A stretch of DNA of 64,000 bases from Hymenobacter piscis (GTDB lineage Bacteria; Bacteroidota; Bacteroidia; Cytophagales; Hymenobacteraceae), in NCBI RefSeq assembly GCF_018760735.1, contig NZ_JAHHZN010000001.1, positions 310,001 through 374,000 on the forward strand, written 5' to 3'. A program made the translations under genes and the position numbers. The notes beneath the pieces were generated by a model. The model was not told the origin of the DNA, made no database searches, and worked only from the letters and a program-made list of their open reading frames with translations. Shown here piece after piece: positions 42,382 through 53,393 of the stretch. Each line of letters begins with the position of its first letter. Positions within the stretch are counted from its first letter, which is position 1.

Positions 42382-43296
42382 ATGGCCTCAGGTCTGGTAG
42401 CTCTTCTCGATGATATTTCCGCGCTGGTAAAAGTCAGTGCCGCCAGCCTGGACGATGTGCCGGCCCAGGTGGCCAAAACCACCGGCAAAGTTTCCGGCAT
42501 CGTCATCGACGACACGGCCGTGACGCCCAAATACGTGGTCGGCCTCGACCCTTCCCGGGAGCTATCCATTATCTATCAGATAGCCCGCAAGTCGCTCTTC
42601 AACAAGCTGGTGCTGCTGAGTCCGGCGGCGCTGGTGCTGGGCTATTTCGCGCCCTGGGCCATCACGCCCATTCTCATGCTGGGCGGAGCCTACCTGTGCT
42701 TCGAGGGCTACGAGAAAGTCCACGAGCTGTTCATCGGCCCCACCCACGGCCCCGTGGCGGCCGAAGCCCTGCCCGTGATTACGCCCCAGGAGCTGGAGCA
42801 GCAGCGCGTGGCCGGCGCCGTGCGCACCGATATCATCCTCTCGGCCGAAATCATGGCCATTGCCTACAGTCAGGTTGCCGATCAGCCCATCGTGAACCAG
42901 ATAGCGGTGATGGTGGCCGTGGCCGTGTTCATTACCGTGGCCGTGTACGGGTTTGTGGCCCTCATCGTAAAGGCCGACGACTTTGGCGTGCACCTGGCCC
43001 AGACCGGGAACCATGCCACTACCCAGCAGTTGGGCCGCGGCATTGTGCGCTTCATGCCCCACTTTCTGAAGATTCTGAGCTACGTAGGCACGGCGGCCAT
43101 GCTCTGGGTGGGGGGCGAAATCATTGCCCACGGCATCCCATTCACGGCCCACCTGTTGCACGAGCTGGAAGTGTCCCTGGCGCATCTGCCCATTCTGGCC
43201 TGGCTGGCCAAAGCGCTGAGTTGCGCCATCGGGGGCCTGTTCGTGGGCTTCGTGGTGGAAAAACTGGTGGGGCTGGTCAAGAAACTGCGTTCCTGA
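42382..43296 (+). CDS. DUF808 integral membrane protein (YedI-like)
   Basis: A 304-residue protein. It begins with the DUF808 signature SGLVALLDDISALVKVSAASLDDVPAQVAKTTGKVSGIVIDDTAVTPKYVVGL. About five to six membrane helices follow (LFNKLVLLSPAALVLGYFAP, PILMLGGAYLCF, IAVMVAVAVFITVAVYGFVALIV, LSYVGTAAMLWVGG, ALSCAIGGLFVGFVVEKLVGL). Function of the family is unknown; inner-membrane location is certain. Start ATG 42382 with a short leader after the repeats. The following 170 bases are without a gene until the mini-protein at 43468. Confidence 0.9.
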   Translation: MASGLVALLDDISALVKVSAASLDDVPAQVAKTTGKVSGIVIDDTAVTPKYVVGLDPSRELSIIYQIARKSLFNKLVLLSPAALVLGYFAPWAITPILMLGGAYLCFEGYEKVHELFIGPTHGPVAAEALPVITPQELEQQRVAGAVRTDIILSAEIMAIAYSQVADQPIVNQIAVMVAVAVFITVAVYGFVALIVKADDFGVHLAQTGNHATTQQLGRGIVRFMPHFLKILSYVGTAAMLWVGGEIIAHGIPFTAHLLHELEVSLAHLPILAWLAKALSCAIGGLFVGFVVEKLVGLVKKLRS

Positions 43297-43467
43297 CCAC
43301 CGTAGCGCCCGCCACCACTGCCCCTGCCAACCCCGGCCCTGAGCGTTTCGGCAATCAGGCCGCCGGCGGGTGAGCAGCTGAATAGCCGTCGGCAACGGAG
43401 CAATGTGCTGAGCGAAGATGTAGTCAGAGCCAGACCTGCTAAACCTAATCCATACACCCTGTCTGTT

Positions 43468-43581
43468 ATGTCCTATTCTCCTAAAAAGCCCGAACTGCCC
43501 GCCTGGGTGTTTCTGGCGCTGCGCTTCGGCTCGGTGGCGCTGGTAGCGGTGGTAGCGTACGTTGTAGTGCGCTGCTCGTAA
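43468..43581 (+). CDS. Mini membrane protein (37 residues)
   Basis: ATG 43468 to TAA 43579-43581. The sequence reads MSYSPKKPELPAWVFLALRF and then GSVALVAVVAYVVVRCS. A basic, proline-containing cytoplasmic N-terminus is followed by one membrane helix of about 20 residues. It lies 10 bases before the NUDIX gene in the same direction, suggesting one transcript. Third-position GC is as high as in the neighbours, which favours real coding. No function known. Confidence 0.5.
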   Translation: MSYSPKKPELPAWVFLALRFGSVALVAVVAYVVVRCS

Positions 43582-43590
43582 TCCACCCGT

Positions 43591-43992
43591 ATGCCCCTCA
43601 TCGATAAAATTGCCTGGCTGCACCTGCACAACGGCCGCATCCTGAGCACCCGCAGCTGGGGCAAAGACCGGTACTACCTGCCCGGCGGCAAGCGCGAGCC
43701 GGGCGAAACCGACGCCGACACGCTGCTGCGCGAAATCCGGGAGGAGCTGACCGTAACGCTGGACCCGGCCAGCCTGCAGTTGCGCGGCGTGTTCACGGCC
43801 CCCGCCCACGGCCACGCCCCCGACGTGCTGGTGCAGATGACGCTCTACGCCGCCACCTACTCCGGCCAGCTGCAGCCCGCCGCCGAAATCGAGGAAATCG
43901 TCTGGCTCACCTACCGCCACCGCCCCCAGGTTTCGGCCGTCGACCAGCTGATTTTCGACTGGCTGCGGGAAACAGGCGAGCTGGGGGAGTAA
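43591..43992 (+). CDS. NUDIX hydrolase
   Basis: A 133-residue hydrolase with the NUDIX box GKREPGETDADTLLREIREEL (G-x5-E-x7-REUxEE, about residues 33-53; the usual final Gly is replaced by Thr). Such enzymes cleave nucleoside diphosphates linked to another moiety. The substrate is not predictable; the adjacent KDRYYLPGGKREP resembles NTP pyrophosphohydrolase types. ATG 43591. The gene is in tandem with the mini membrane protein upstream. Confidence 0.9.
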   Translation: MPLIDKIAWLHLHNGRILSTRSWGKDRYYLPGGKREPGETDADTLLREIREELTVTLDPASLQLRGVFTAPAHGHAPDVLVQMTLYAATYSGQLQPAAEIEEIVWLTYRHRPQVSAVDQLIFDWLRETGELGE

Positions 43993-44082
43993 TAGCTAGG
44001 CTGAACTGCCCCGACAATTGCCTGTAGATGCGCAGACAGTTGGGCTTGGGAACCATCCCGGAATCAGCTAGTTTTGAATAGT

Positions 44083-44304
44083 ATGAAAATCACGCTGGAA
44101 GTCCCCGACCACAAGGCCGCCTTTATGATGGAGCTGCTGCAAAGCCTGCCCTTCGTGAAAGCCACGCCGGCCCGCCGCAAAGCCAAGCCGCAGGACGAAA
44201 CGGAGTACCTGCTAAGCTCCCCGGCCAACGCCAAGGCGCTGATGGAAGCCATCCAGCGCATAGATGCGGGGCAAGTGGTGGAGCGTGGCCTGATTGAACC
44301 ATGA
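44083..44304 (+). CDS. Antitoxin of a YoeB-type toxin-antitoxin pair
   Basis: A 73-residue acidic/basic protein whose ATG at 44083 gives MKITLEVPDHKAAFMMELLQ. It does not have a fully recognisable YefM/Phd sequence, but size, position and the coupled overlap (ATGA 44301-44304) with a YoeB-type toxin identify it as the antitoxin. The C-terminal half (YLLSSPANAKALMEAIQRIDAG) contains the SSPANAKRLMESI-like block typical of YefM neutralisation regions. It should bind the toxin and autorepress the operon; no operator has been assigned. Confidence 0.8.
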   Translation: MKITLEVPDHKAAFMMELLQSLPFVKATPARRKAKPQDETEYLLSSPANAKALMEAIQRIDAGQVVERGLIEP

Positions 44305-44564
44305 GGCTGCAATGGGACGAGCAAGCGTGGCAGCAGTATGTAGACTGGCAGGCTGCTGACGGTAAGATTATCCTCAAAGTCAACGCGCTGATTAAGGAAT
44401 GTCAGCGCACTCCATTCAGCGGTACCGGTAAGCCGGAGGCCCTGAAGGGAAATCTACGCGGCTATTGGTCCCGTCGCATCACGCAGGAGCACCGCCTGGT
44501 TTACCGCATTGAGGGAGATATTCTACTTATTCTCCAGTGCCGCTATCACTACGGCGACAGGTAG
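44301..44564 (+). CDS. yoeB: YoeB/Txe-type mRNA interferase toxin
   Basis: An 87-residue endoribonuclease of the RelE/YoeB fold. Conserved positions: WDEQAWQQYVDWQAADGKIILKVNALIKECQRTPFSGTGKPEALKGNLRGYWSRRITQEHRLVYRIE and the C-terminal CRYHYGD (the YHY C-terminus including catalytic His/Tyr is intact), so the toxin looks functional. In E. coli YoeB cleaves mRNA at the ribosomal A site. It overlaps the antitoxin by 4 bases. Downstream of it lies an AT-rich orphan gene. Confidence 0.95.
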   Translation: MRLQWDEQAWQQYVDWQAADGKIILKVNALIKECQRTPFSGTGKPEALKGNLRGYWSRRITQEHRLVYRIEGDILLILQCRYHYGDR

Positions 44565-44657
44565 ATTCCTCCCCCGCTCTCAGCGACACCTTGCGGCCTG
44601 TGGTTCCTCCGATTCGGATTGGGTAATTGCTGTAATTAACTAATAATAGCTAGAAGG

Positions 44658-45137
44658 ATGAATTCGAAGATAACTCACACTTCAAATGTAATTAGTTTTA
44701 CAGACATTGGATTTAAATCAAAAGAGATACAAACTACAATCAAAAGTTATGTTGAAAGAACTATGAAAACAATACACGCTGATTCTTTAACCGATTGGCA
44801 AATTATATTCAATATAGTATATAGCAGTGATCAACGCAGTCTGATAAGACTTTACAAACAATATCCTTCGTATAAGAAGACTAAGCAAAAAGAGCTATTC
44901 ATTCATATTCCAATTCCAATCAAAAGCGTTGTCGACTGGGGTGTTGAAGAAAGTCAACTTGTGAATTTACCAGTTCAGATGAATGAAAATAAGTATTGCT
45001 CTTACATAGACATTGATTTCAAAGTATTTCACAATCGAAATGATTACATTATCGCTGCAGCCCACAAAGCAATAAGGCTATGTTTTGAACAGGGCTTTAC
45101 TGTTAATGGCGTGAGTGTAATAATTAAATCTGCATAG
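44658..45137 (+). CDS. AT-rich orphan gene, possible immunity protein
   Basis: A 159-residue cytoplasmic protein with a base composition utterly unlike the rest (about 65% AT against about 35% in the neighbours), so it is most likely acquired. The protein has no signal peptide. Motifs FIHIPIPIKSVVDWGVEESQLVN, and the C-terminal DYIIAAAHKAIRLCFEQGFTVNGVSVII, recall immunity proteins (Imm9-like) of polymorphic toxin systems, as judged from memory only. No toxin is next to it. ATG 44658. Could equally be a hypothetical phage or defence gene. Confidence 0.6.
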   Translation: MNSKITHTSNVISFTDIGFKSKEIQTTIKSYVERTMKTIHADSLTDWQIIFNIVYSSDQRSLIRLYKQYPSYKKTKQKELFIHIPIPIKSVVDWGVEESQLVNLPVQMNENKYCSYIDIDFKVFHNRNDYIIAAAHKAIRLCFEQGFTVNGVSVIIKSA

Positions 45138-45411
45138 TATTTCGATTGCAATCTACTTCCTACTGCAGTTTCGCAAACAATATAGAAACGCAACAATTTG
45201 CATCTCCGCTGCAGCACGCGTATACCATTCAAGATGCGGCTATAAAAATCAGAACACTTCAAAAGCACAAAAATGACAAAATAGCATTTTAAAATACATA
45301 CACCACACTAAAACAAGCCAAAAAGTCAGCAAAAACCCTCTCGCACCCCGTTTGCTATGCCCCTCGTAGAACCTTCCACTGCGAAGTCTCACCCTACGAC
45401 GAAAGCAAACC
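45138..45411. other. AT-rich intergenic region before clpB
   Basis: There is no gene in these 274 bases. The left two-thirds stays AT-rich like the orphan gene, while the right end turns GC-rich at about 45330. It carries the clpB promoter region; a heat-shock promoter or CIRCE element was not recognised. Confidence 0.4.
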
Positions 45412-48030
<2,619 letters not shown>

Positions 48031-48048
48031 GTGGATTGGAGTAAACAG

Positions 48049-48085
48049 AAAAGCCCCGCTGGCGTTGCGCCAGCGGGGCTTTTTG
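48049..48085. terminator. Terminator after clpB
   Basis: The stem AAAAGCCCCGCTGGCG / CGCCAGCGGGGCTTTTT has a 3-base loop and works in both directions, which also suits the convergent DoxX gene. Confidence 0.9.
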
Positions 48086-48140
48086 TGTGTCAGCCTGTCT
48101 GCCCCGGGCACAGGTTCTGCGCTCCGTCTGAATATGCCCG

Positions 48141-48482
48141 TTAGTAGGCCCGCAGCGACTCGTAGAAGAGGTACGCGTTCAGCAGCATGAACAGGAACGA
48201 GGGCAACGACAGCCAGAAACCGTCCTTGATTTTCATCCGGACGCCGAAGCCCAGCAGCATCAGCACGGCCAGCCCGCCGGACGCCACCGACAGAATCAGC
48301 GAAACCTGCAGGCCCACCAGCAGCCCCAGCGCCCCCAGGATTTCCAGCACGGCCGTCAGCGGGCCGAACTTGGCCAGACCGTAGCGCTTGAACTCGTCTT
48401 TAAGCTTTTGGGAAGTGAAGTAGCTGACGCCGTAAAACAGAAACGACAGGGCCGAAAGCCAGATCAGAATAGTAGTGGTCAT
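48141..48482 (-). CDS. DoxX-like membrane protein, copy 2
   Basis: A 113-residue protein with four membrane helices (ILIWLSALSFLFYGVSYFT, FGPLTAVLEILGALGLLVGLQVSL, VASGGLAVLMLLGFGVRM, FWLSLPSFLFMLLNAYLFY). The cytoplasmic segment LKDEFKRYGLAKFGPLTAVLEI is the typical DoxX-like repeat. Family members are linked to redox or thiosulfate-related membrane complexes; a function is unknown. It lies 5 bases behind a second, related gene. Confidence 0.8.
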   Translation of the reverse strand: MTTTILIWLSALSFLFYGVSYFTSQKLKDEFKRYGLAKFGPLTAVLEILGALGLLVGLQVSLILSVASGGLAVLMLLGFGVRMKIKDGFWLSLPSFLFMLLNAYLFYESLRAY

Positions 48483-48487
48483 CAGGC

Positions 48488-48838
48488 TCAGTTGGCAAGA
48501 AGGCCCGCGTGGGCCGCAGCCACGAACAGCGACAACAGCAGCAGCAGCAACGACGGCACGTACTTATGCCAGGGGTTGCGCACCTTGATATGAGCCAGCT
48601 GAGCGCACAGCATCAGCAAGGCCATCAGCAATGCCGGCACCAGCACCAGGCCCGGATACCAGATGCCCGCGACCAGCAGCGTGGCCAGCGCAATTTTGGC
48701 GGCCCCCACCATCGTGCGCACCAGGTCGGGCAGGCCGTACTGCTTGAATTCCCTGACGATGTTATCGAACCGAAACACCCAGACGACAACTATCGAGAGG
48801 GCAATAACGAGCTGCGCAAGTACGACGGTGGCAGGCAT
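48488..48838 (-). CDS. DoxX-like membrane protein, copy 1
   Basis: A 116-residue protein with four helices (VVLAQLVIALSIVVVWVF, LVRTMVGAAKIALATLLVAGIWYPGLVLVPALLMALLMLCAQL, VPSLLLLLLSLFVAAAHAGLL). The segment IVREFKQYGLPDLVRTMVGAAKIALATLLV is the DoxX signature and is clearly paralogous to the downstream gene. Start ATG 48836-48838 was preferred to an earlier ATG at 48868. Tandem paralogues separated by a 5-base gap may form a heteromer. Confidence 0.8.
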   Translation of the reverse strand: MPATVVLAQLVIALSIVVVWVFRFDNIVREFKQYGLPDLVRTMVGAAKIALATLLVAGIWYPGLVLVPALLMALLMLCAQLAHIKVRNPWHKYVPSLLLLLLSLFVAAAHAGLLAN

Positions 48839-49163
48839 ACGCGAAAGAATGACACGGTGGAAAAACACACGGCCGCCGGCAGGACAGCCTTCCGGCAGCG
48901 CAACGACCGGGCCGGTTACGGCAACGATACTGCTGAGCTCTGGTCGGTAACCGGCACCGGCCGCAACAAGTTTTCGTTCTGGCCCCAGGTGCTGCCGCTG
49001 GTGTGGCTGCCGCGCATGGCGCAGGCGGGCCGCCCATTTACGGCCGCCGCCGCAATGGCGTAGCGTAAAGAACGCACGGTTTTTGACCGCCCCTCTACCG
49101 ACCTGCGGCAGTTTGCGGCTGATCGTCGGCCGCTCTTACTTCACCACTTATCTTCCGTCCTCT
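48839..49163. other. Divergent region before the DoxX pair and the GWxTD gene
   Basis: There is no gene, repeat or terminator in these 325 bases. It should hold divergent promoters; a TATCTTCC just before 49164 resembles a -7 element. Confidence 0.35.
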
Positions 49164-50366
49164 ATGAAATACATCCTTACCCTGCTGCTTTTCCTGGTGC
49201 TGGCTGCCGCCGCTGCCGCCGCGCCGCGCCGCGACTTTGCCACCCAGTACCGGCCCGAACGGCGCATTGCCGTGGATACCCGCCGCGAGGGCGACAGCCT
49301 GCGCGTGTACCTGCGCTTCCCCAACCGCGGTCTGCTGCGGCGCGGTTTTCCGCTGCACGTCGTCGGCTGGGCCGATTTCGACGCCCGCAAGCCCCTCTGG
49401 CAGGATACCGTGCGCCAGCTGGCCCGCCGCCTGCGCCCCGACGGCGACGCGGCCCGCATCAGCTTTACGCTGCCCCTGAGCCAGTTGCGCAGCGGCTCAG
49501 TGCTGAGCATGGCCATCGGGCCGGCCGAGGAGGCCACCAGCGGCGACGCGGCCTGGCTGCGCCTCACCCCCGACTACCTGAATCGTAACTTCATCCTCAC
49601 CGACTCGGTGGGCCAGCCCCTGCTGCGCCGCTACCTCCAGGCCCGGGAAGTGTTCGGGGTGGATGCCTACGGCCCGAATCAGGAGCTGAGCGCCTACCGA
49701 TACCCGCTCAGCTCGTTGGCCGCCGCCCCGCCCATGGCCGGACCGGGGGCGCTGGGGCCGCAGCCGCGCACGCTCAGCGCCCAGGATTCGGCCCGGTTCC
49801 GCGCCGACCAGCTGCTGCGCCTGCCGGCCGGGCTATACCTGTTGCGGGTGGGCACGGGGCCGCGCACGGGGCTGCTGGTGGAAGAAAACCAGTTTCCGGA
49901 GCTCACTACGGCCGATGAGCTGATTGCCCCGCTGATCTACGTAACGACTTCCGCCGAGCGGCAGAAGCTATTCGATGCCCCCGAGCCCAAGAAGGCCGTG
50001 GACCAGTTCTGGCTGGGCGTGGCCAACAACAGTCAGCCGGCGGCCCGCCTGCTGATCCGCACGTTTTACGGCCGGGTGGCGGAGGCCAGTCAACTTTTTT
50101 CGGCCCACAAAGCCGGCTGGCTCACCGACCGGGGCATGCTGTATCTGGTGCTGGGGCCGCCCGAGAGCGTGTACCGGGTGGGCTCGGAGGAGCGGTGGGT
50201 GTACCGCCGCGACCCGGAGCGCAGCGGCACGTTCATCTTCCGCGCCAAACCCAGTACCTTTGCCCCCAACAACTACGAACTGGTGCGCCGCCCCGAGTAT
50301 GAATCGCTCTGGTATGCCGCCGTGGAGCAATGGAGAAAAGGACGAACCGCCCAGCCCGGCCGCTGA
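49164..50366 (+). CDS. GWxTD-domain protein
   Basis: A 400-residue exported protein. Signal peptide MKYILTLLLFLVLAAAAAAAP, followed by beta-rich region; the GWxTD block is at about residues 330-350 (HKAGWLTDRGMLYLVLGPPESVY). This family is seen in Bacteroidota and usually forms part of unknown envelope assemblies. Start ATG 49164 is preferred over an earlier ATG at 49083. The 3' end overlaps the RNA methyltransferase gene by 37 bases in a different frame, suggesting coupled translation. Confidence 0.85.
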   Translation: MKYILTLLLFLVLAAAAAAAPRRDFATQYRPERRIAVDTRREGDSLRVYLRFPNRGLLRRGFPLHVVGWADFDARKPLWQDTVRQLARRLRPDGDAARISFTLPLSQLRSGSVLSMAIGPAEEATSGDAAWLRLTPDYLNRNFILTDSVGQPLLRRYLQAREVFGVDAYGPNQELSAYRYPLSSLAAAPPMAGPGALGPQPRTLSAQDSARFRADQLLRLPAGLYLLRVGTGPRTGLLVEENQFPELTTADELIAPLIYVTTSAERQKLFDAPEPKKAVDQFWLGVANNSQPAARLLIRTFYGRVAEASQLFSAHKAGWLTDRGMLYLVLGPPESVYRVGSEERWVYRRDPERSGTFIFRAKPSTFAPNNYELVRRPEYESLWYAAVEQWRKGRTAQPGR

Positions 50367-51430
50367 ATGAACGCCGCCAATTTTTTGACTCGGAAAACCG
50401 CCCCGTGCCCAACCGCCGCCCGAATCCGCGCGACGACGGCCGCCGGGCCGATGATAACCGCCGCTTCGAGGGCAGCCGGGCCGACGACGACCGTTTCGAA
50501 ACCAGCCGCGCCGACGACGGCCGCTTCGACGATAATCGGGGCGACGACAACCGCCCCTTCGGCCGCCGGCCCGAAGGCGAGCGGGGCGGCCGCAGTGAAG
50601 GCAGCCGGGGGGAGGGCGGACGCGGCGAAGGCCGGTTCTCCGACAAGCCACGCTACCCCCACCGCCCGGCCCAGGACCGCAGCATCGATATGATTTTCGG
50701 GCTCCGGCCCATCCTGGAAGCCCTGAGCGCGGGCCGCACCCTCGACAAGGTGTTCCTGCTGCGCGGCACCAAGAACTCCCTCACCCAGGACATTACGGCC
50801 CTGGCCAAAGCGGCCAACGTGCCCGTGTCGATGGTGCCGGTGGAGAAGCTCGACAACATCACCCGCAAAAACCACCAGGGTGCCGTCGCCTTCGTTTCGC
50901 CGATTGACTACATGCCCCTGGACAGCATTCTGGCCGGGCTCTACGAGGAAGGCAAAACCCCGCTCCTGCTGGTGCTGGACCGCATCACCGACGTGCGCAA
51001 CTTCGGCTCCATTGCCCGCAACGCCGAGTGCCTGGGCGTGCACGCCATTGTGGTGCCCAGCCACGGCGCGGCCCAGATCAATGGCGACGCGCTCAAAACC
51101 TCGGCCGGCGCCCTCAACCTGATTCCGGTCTGCCGGGAGCACAACCTCAAGCAAACCCTCACCTTCCTGCGCGAATCGGGCGTGCAGGTGGTGGCCTGTA
51201 CCGAGAAATCGGACGCCAGCCTGGAGGCCGAAACCGTGGACCTGACCGGCCCGTTGGCCATCCTGATGGGCTCGGAGGAAGACGGCATCAGCCCCGAATA
51301 CCTGCGCCTCGCCGACCATAAGCTCCGCATCCCAATGGCCGGCCAGATCAGCTCCCTGAACGTCTCGGTAGCCAGCGGCATCATGCTCTATGAGGTGCTC
51401 CGCCAGCGGCTTTCTTCAAGTAAAAATTAA
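50330..51430 (+). CDS. rlmB: TrmH/SpoU-family rRNA 2'-O-methyltransferase (RlmB-like) with disordered tail at the N-terminus
   Basis: A 366-residue enzyme. The first ~115 residues are disordered, made of RADDx-type repeats (DDNRRFEG, ADDDRFET, ADDGRFDD, DDNRPFGR) and a Gly/Arg/Glu-rich stretch. The catalytic domain follows: GLRPILEALSAGRTLDKVFLLRG (SpoU substrate domain), then knot motifs LVLDRITDVRNFGSIARNAECLG, LMGSEEDGISPEYL and IPMAGQISSLNVSVASGIMLYE. RlmB methylates G2251 of 23S rRNA; the paralogue TrmH methylates tRNA. The long N-terminal extension is an unusual addition, but its start overlaps the gene before it. Ends at a hairpin that includes the stop codon. Confidence 0.88.
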   Translation: MEKRTNRPARPLNERRQFFDSENRPVPNRRPNPRDDGRRADDNRRFEGSRADDDRFETSRADDGRFDDNRGDDNRPFGRRPEGERGGRSEGSRGEGGRGEGRFSDKPRYPHRPAQDRSIDMIFGLRPILEALSAGRTLDKVFLLRGTKNSLTQDITALAKAANVPVSMVPVEKLDNITRKNHQGAVAFVSPIDYMPLDSILAGLYEEGKTPLLLVLDRITDVRNFGSIARNAECLGVHAIVVPSHGAAQINGDALKTSAGALNLIPVCREHNLKQTLTFLRESGVQVVACTEKSDASLEAETVDLTGPLAILMGSEEDGISPEYLRLADHKLRIPMAGQISSLNVSVASGIMLYEVLRQRLSSSKN

Positions 51431-51521
51431 GAGTTAAAAATTAAAAATCGGGCCGTTCTGCTCCTCATTGCGAGGTAGTAGAACGGCCCAATTTTTAATT
51501 TTTAACTCTTAATTTTTAACT
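51421..51521. repeat. Long hairpin built from TAA heptads
   Basis: Arms 51421-51461 and 51478-51521 pair with two mismatches or wobble pairs. The outer part consists of 7-base units TAAAAAT / TAAGAGT, each containing TAA, with the stop codon of the methyltransferase (51428-51430) among them. The inner part is GGGCCGTTCT / AGAACGGCCC. It fills the gap between convergent genes. Confidence 0.92.
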
Positions 51522-51527
51522 CCCTTT

Positions 51528-51911
51528 TCAAGATAACAGCCCCGCTTTGCGGGCGGCACTGATGAGCTGGGGGGCATTTTTGAGGGTGGCGGCCACGAAA
51601 CGCTTGCCGGATTCCTTGACTTCGTCCTTGGTGACTTCGGCCGCTTCTTCGCGCACGAATTCGCTTAGCGTGTGGAAGGCCTCGCGTAGGGCCTCGTGCC
51701 GGGGGCGCTCCTCCCGCAGCTGGGCCTGCACCAGGGCCAGCTGCTCCCGGATTTTCTCGCGGCGGGAGCTGAATACCGAATCGTGGCCGACGTGGGGGCG
51801 GATGCGTTCCACCAGCTCCAGCAGGGGCCGCAGGCGGGACGTGGTCAGCACCACCGAGTCGGCAAGCTTGTCGCGCTTGCGCAGCGGCGGGGTGGACTTG
51901 GGGAAAAGCAT
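51528..51911 (-). CDS. Small basic helical protein, unknown
   Basis: A 127-residue protein (ATG 51909-51911), rich in Arg, Glu and Ala. Long amphipathic helices such as SRREKIREQLALVQAQLREERPRHEALREAF suggest a coiled coil. No domain was recognised. An alternate reading of the strand in another frame is less likely because this one ends just at the hairpin and has the expected codon bias. Divergent from icd. Confidence 0.6.
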   Translation of the reverse strand: MLFPKSTPPLRKRDKLADSVVLTTSRLRPLLELVERIRPHVGHDSVFSSRREKIREQLALVQAQLREERPRHEALREAFHTLSEFVREEAAEVTKDEVKESGKRFVAATLKNAPQLISAARKAGLLS

Positions 51912-52160
51912 ACGGGGTATCAGAGAGTATGGCGGGCGACTCAGGCGAAGCCGGGAACCTGAAAAATACTGCGGCAGCCGGCAGATTGACAAATCCAACC
52001 CGGCTCCCCAAAACCTTACGGGCCCTTTGAGCGGTTATGATGCGGCCGGCTTGCGCAGCGGTTGTTATCTTTCCGCCGACGAATACGTCTGCGGGTGGCT
52101 TCTGCCAGCCTACAATCGGTAGCATCAGCGGCCCTATCATCCTTTCACATCCCCCCATCC

Positions 52161-53393
52161 ATGACCAAAATCAAGGTAGCAAATCCAGTTGTTGAGCTGG
52201 ACGGCGACGAAATGACGCGCATCATCTGGAAGTTCATTAAGGACAAGCTGATTACGCCGTACCTCGAACTCGATATCAAGTATTACGACCTGGGCATTGA
52301 GTACCGCGACCAAACCAACGACCAGGTGACCATCGACGCGGCCAACGCCATCAAGCAGTACGGCGTGGGCATCAAGTGCGCTACCATCACCCCCGACGAG
52401 CAGCGGGTGGAAGAATTCGGCCTCAAGCAGATGTGGAAGTCGCCCAACGGCACCATCCGCAACATCCTCGACGGCACCGTGTTCCGCGAGCCCATCGTGA
52501 TGAGCAACGTACCCCGCCTCGTACCCAACTGGACGGCCCCGATCTGCATCGGCCGCCACGCCTTCGGCGACCAGTACCGGGCCACCGACTTCGTGACCAA
52601 GGGCAAGGGCAAGCTCACCGTAACCTTCCAGCCCGAGGATGGCGGCGAAACCCAGTCGTTTGAGGTCTATAACTTCAAGGGCGACGGCGTGGCCCTGGCC
52701 ATGTACAACACCGACGAAAGCATCCGCGGCTTCGCCCACGCCTGCTTCAACCAAGCCCTGAGCAAGGGCTGGCCCCTGTACCTGAGCACCAAGAACACCA
52801 TCCTCAAAAAGTACGATGGCCGCTTCAAGGACCTGTTCCAGGAAATCTACGAAGCTGATTACCTGACCAAGTTCAAGGAAGCCGGCATCACCTACGAGCA
52901 CCGGCTGATTGATGATATGGTGGCCTCGGCGCTGAAGTGGAACGGCAACTTTGTGTGGGCCTGCAAAAACTACGACGGCGACGTGCAAAGTGACACCGTG
53001 GCCCAGGGCTTCGGCTCGCTCGGCCTGATGACCTCCGTGCTGGTGACGCCCGATGGCGGCACCATGGAGGCTGAAGCGGCCCACGGCACCGTGACGCGCC
53101 ACTACCGCGACCACCAGAACGGCAAGCCCACCTCCACCAACCCCATCGCCAGCATCTTCGCCTGGACCCGGGGCCTGGAGTTCCGCGGCAAGCTCGACGG
53201 CAACCAGGAGCTCATCGATTTCTGCCACGCCCTCGAAGCCGTGTGCATCGAAACCGTGGAAAGCGGCAAAATGACCAAAGACCTGGCCGTCTGCATCCAC
53301 GGCAACAAAGTGGAGCACGGCCGCGACTACCTCTACACCGAGGAATTCCTGGCCGCCCTGGACGAAAACCTGAAAGCCAAACTGGCGAAGTAG
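52161..53393 (+). CDS. icd: NADP-dependent isocitrate dehydrogenase (eukaryotic-type, homodimeric)
   Basis: A 410-residue TCA-cycle enzyme converting isocitrate to 2-oxoglutarate. [31 protein letters not shown] is the start of subfamily II (eukaryotic-like). Substrate-binding residues are in [20 protein letters not shown] (about residues 93-112), metal-binding Asp near 252-275 ([10 protein letters not shown]) and NADP-binding in [14 protein letters not shown] (about 308-321). Start ATG 52161. TATCTTTC upstream at about 52066 may be the -7 element. The stop codon TAG is the first base of a perfect 46-bp stem. Confidence 0.97.
   Translation: MTKIKVANPVVELDGDEMTRIIWKFIKDKLITPYLELDIKYYDLGIEYRDQTNDQVTIDAANAIKQYGVGIKCATITPDEQRVEEFGLKQMWKSPNGTIRNILDGTVFREPIVMSNVPRLVPNWTAPICIGRHAFGDQYRATDFVTKGKGKLTVTFQPEDGGETQSFEVYNFKGDGVALAMYNTDESIRGFAHACFNQALSKGWPLYLSTKNTILKKYDGRFKDLFQEIYEADYLTKFKEAGITYEHRLIDDMVASALKWNGNFVWACKNYDGDVQSDTVAQGFGSLGLMTSVLVTPDGGTMEAEAAHGTVTRHYRDHQNGKPTSTNPIASIFAWTRGLEFRGKLDGNQELIDFCHALEAVCIETVESGKMTKDLAVCIHGNKVEHGRDYLYTEEFLAALDENLKAKLAK

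Noticed and set aside
44565..45411. Polymorphic toxin next to the AT-rich orphan gene
   Set aside because: No reading frame of adequate length or toxin-like features exists in the flanking sequence; the neighbours are YoeB and clpB.
49083..49163. Longer start for the GWxTD protein
   Set aside because: The upstream extension would bury the signal peptide, which starts at ATG 49164.
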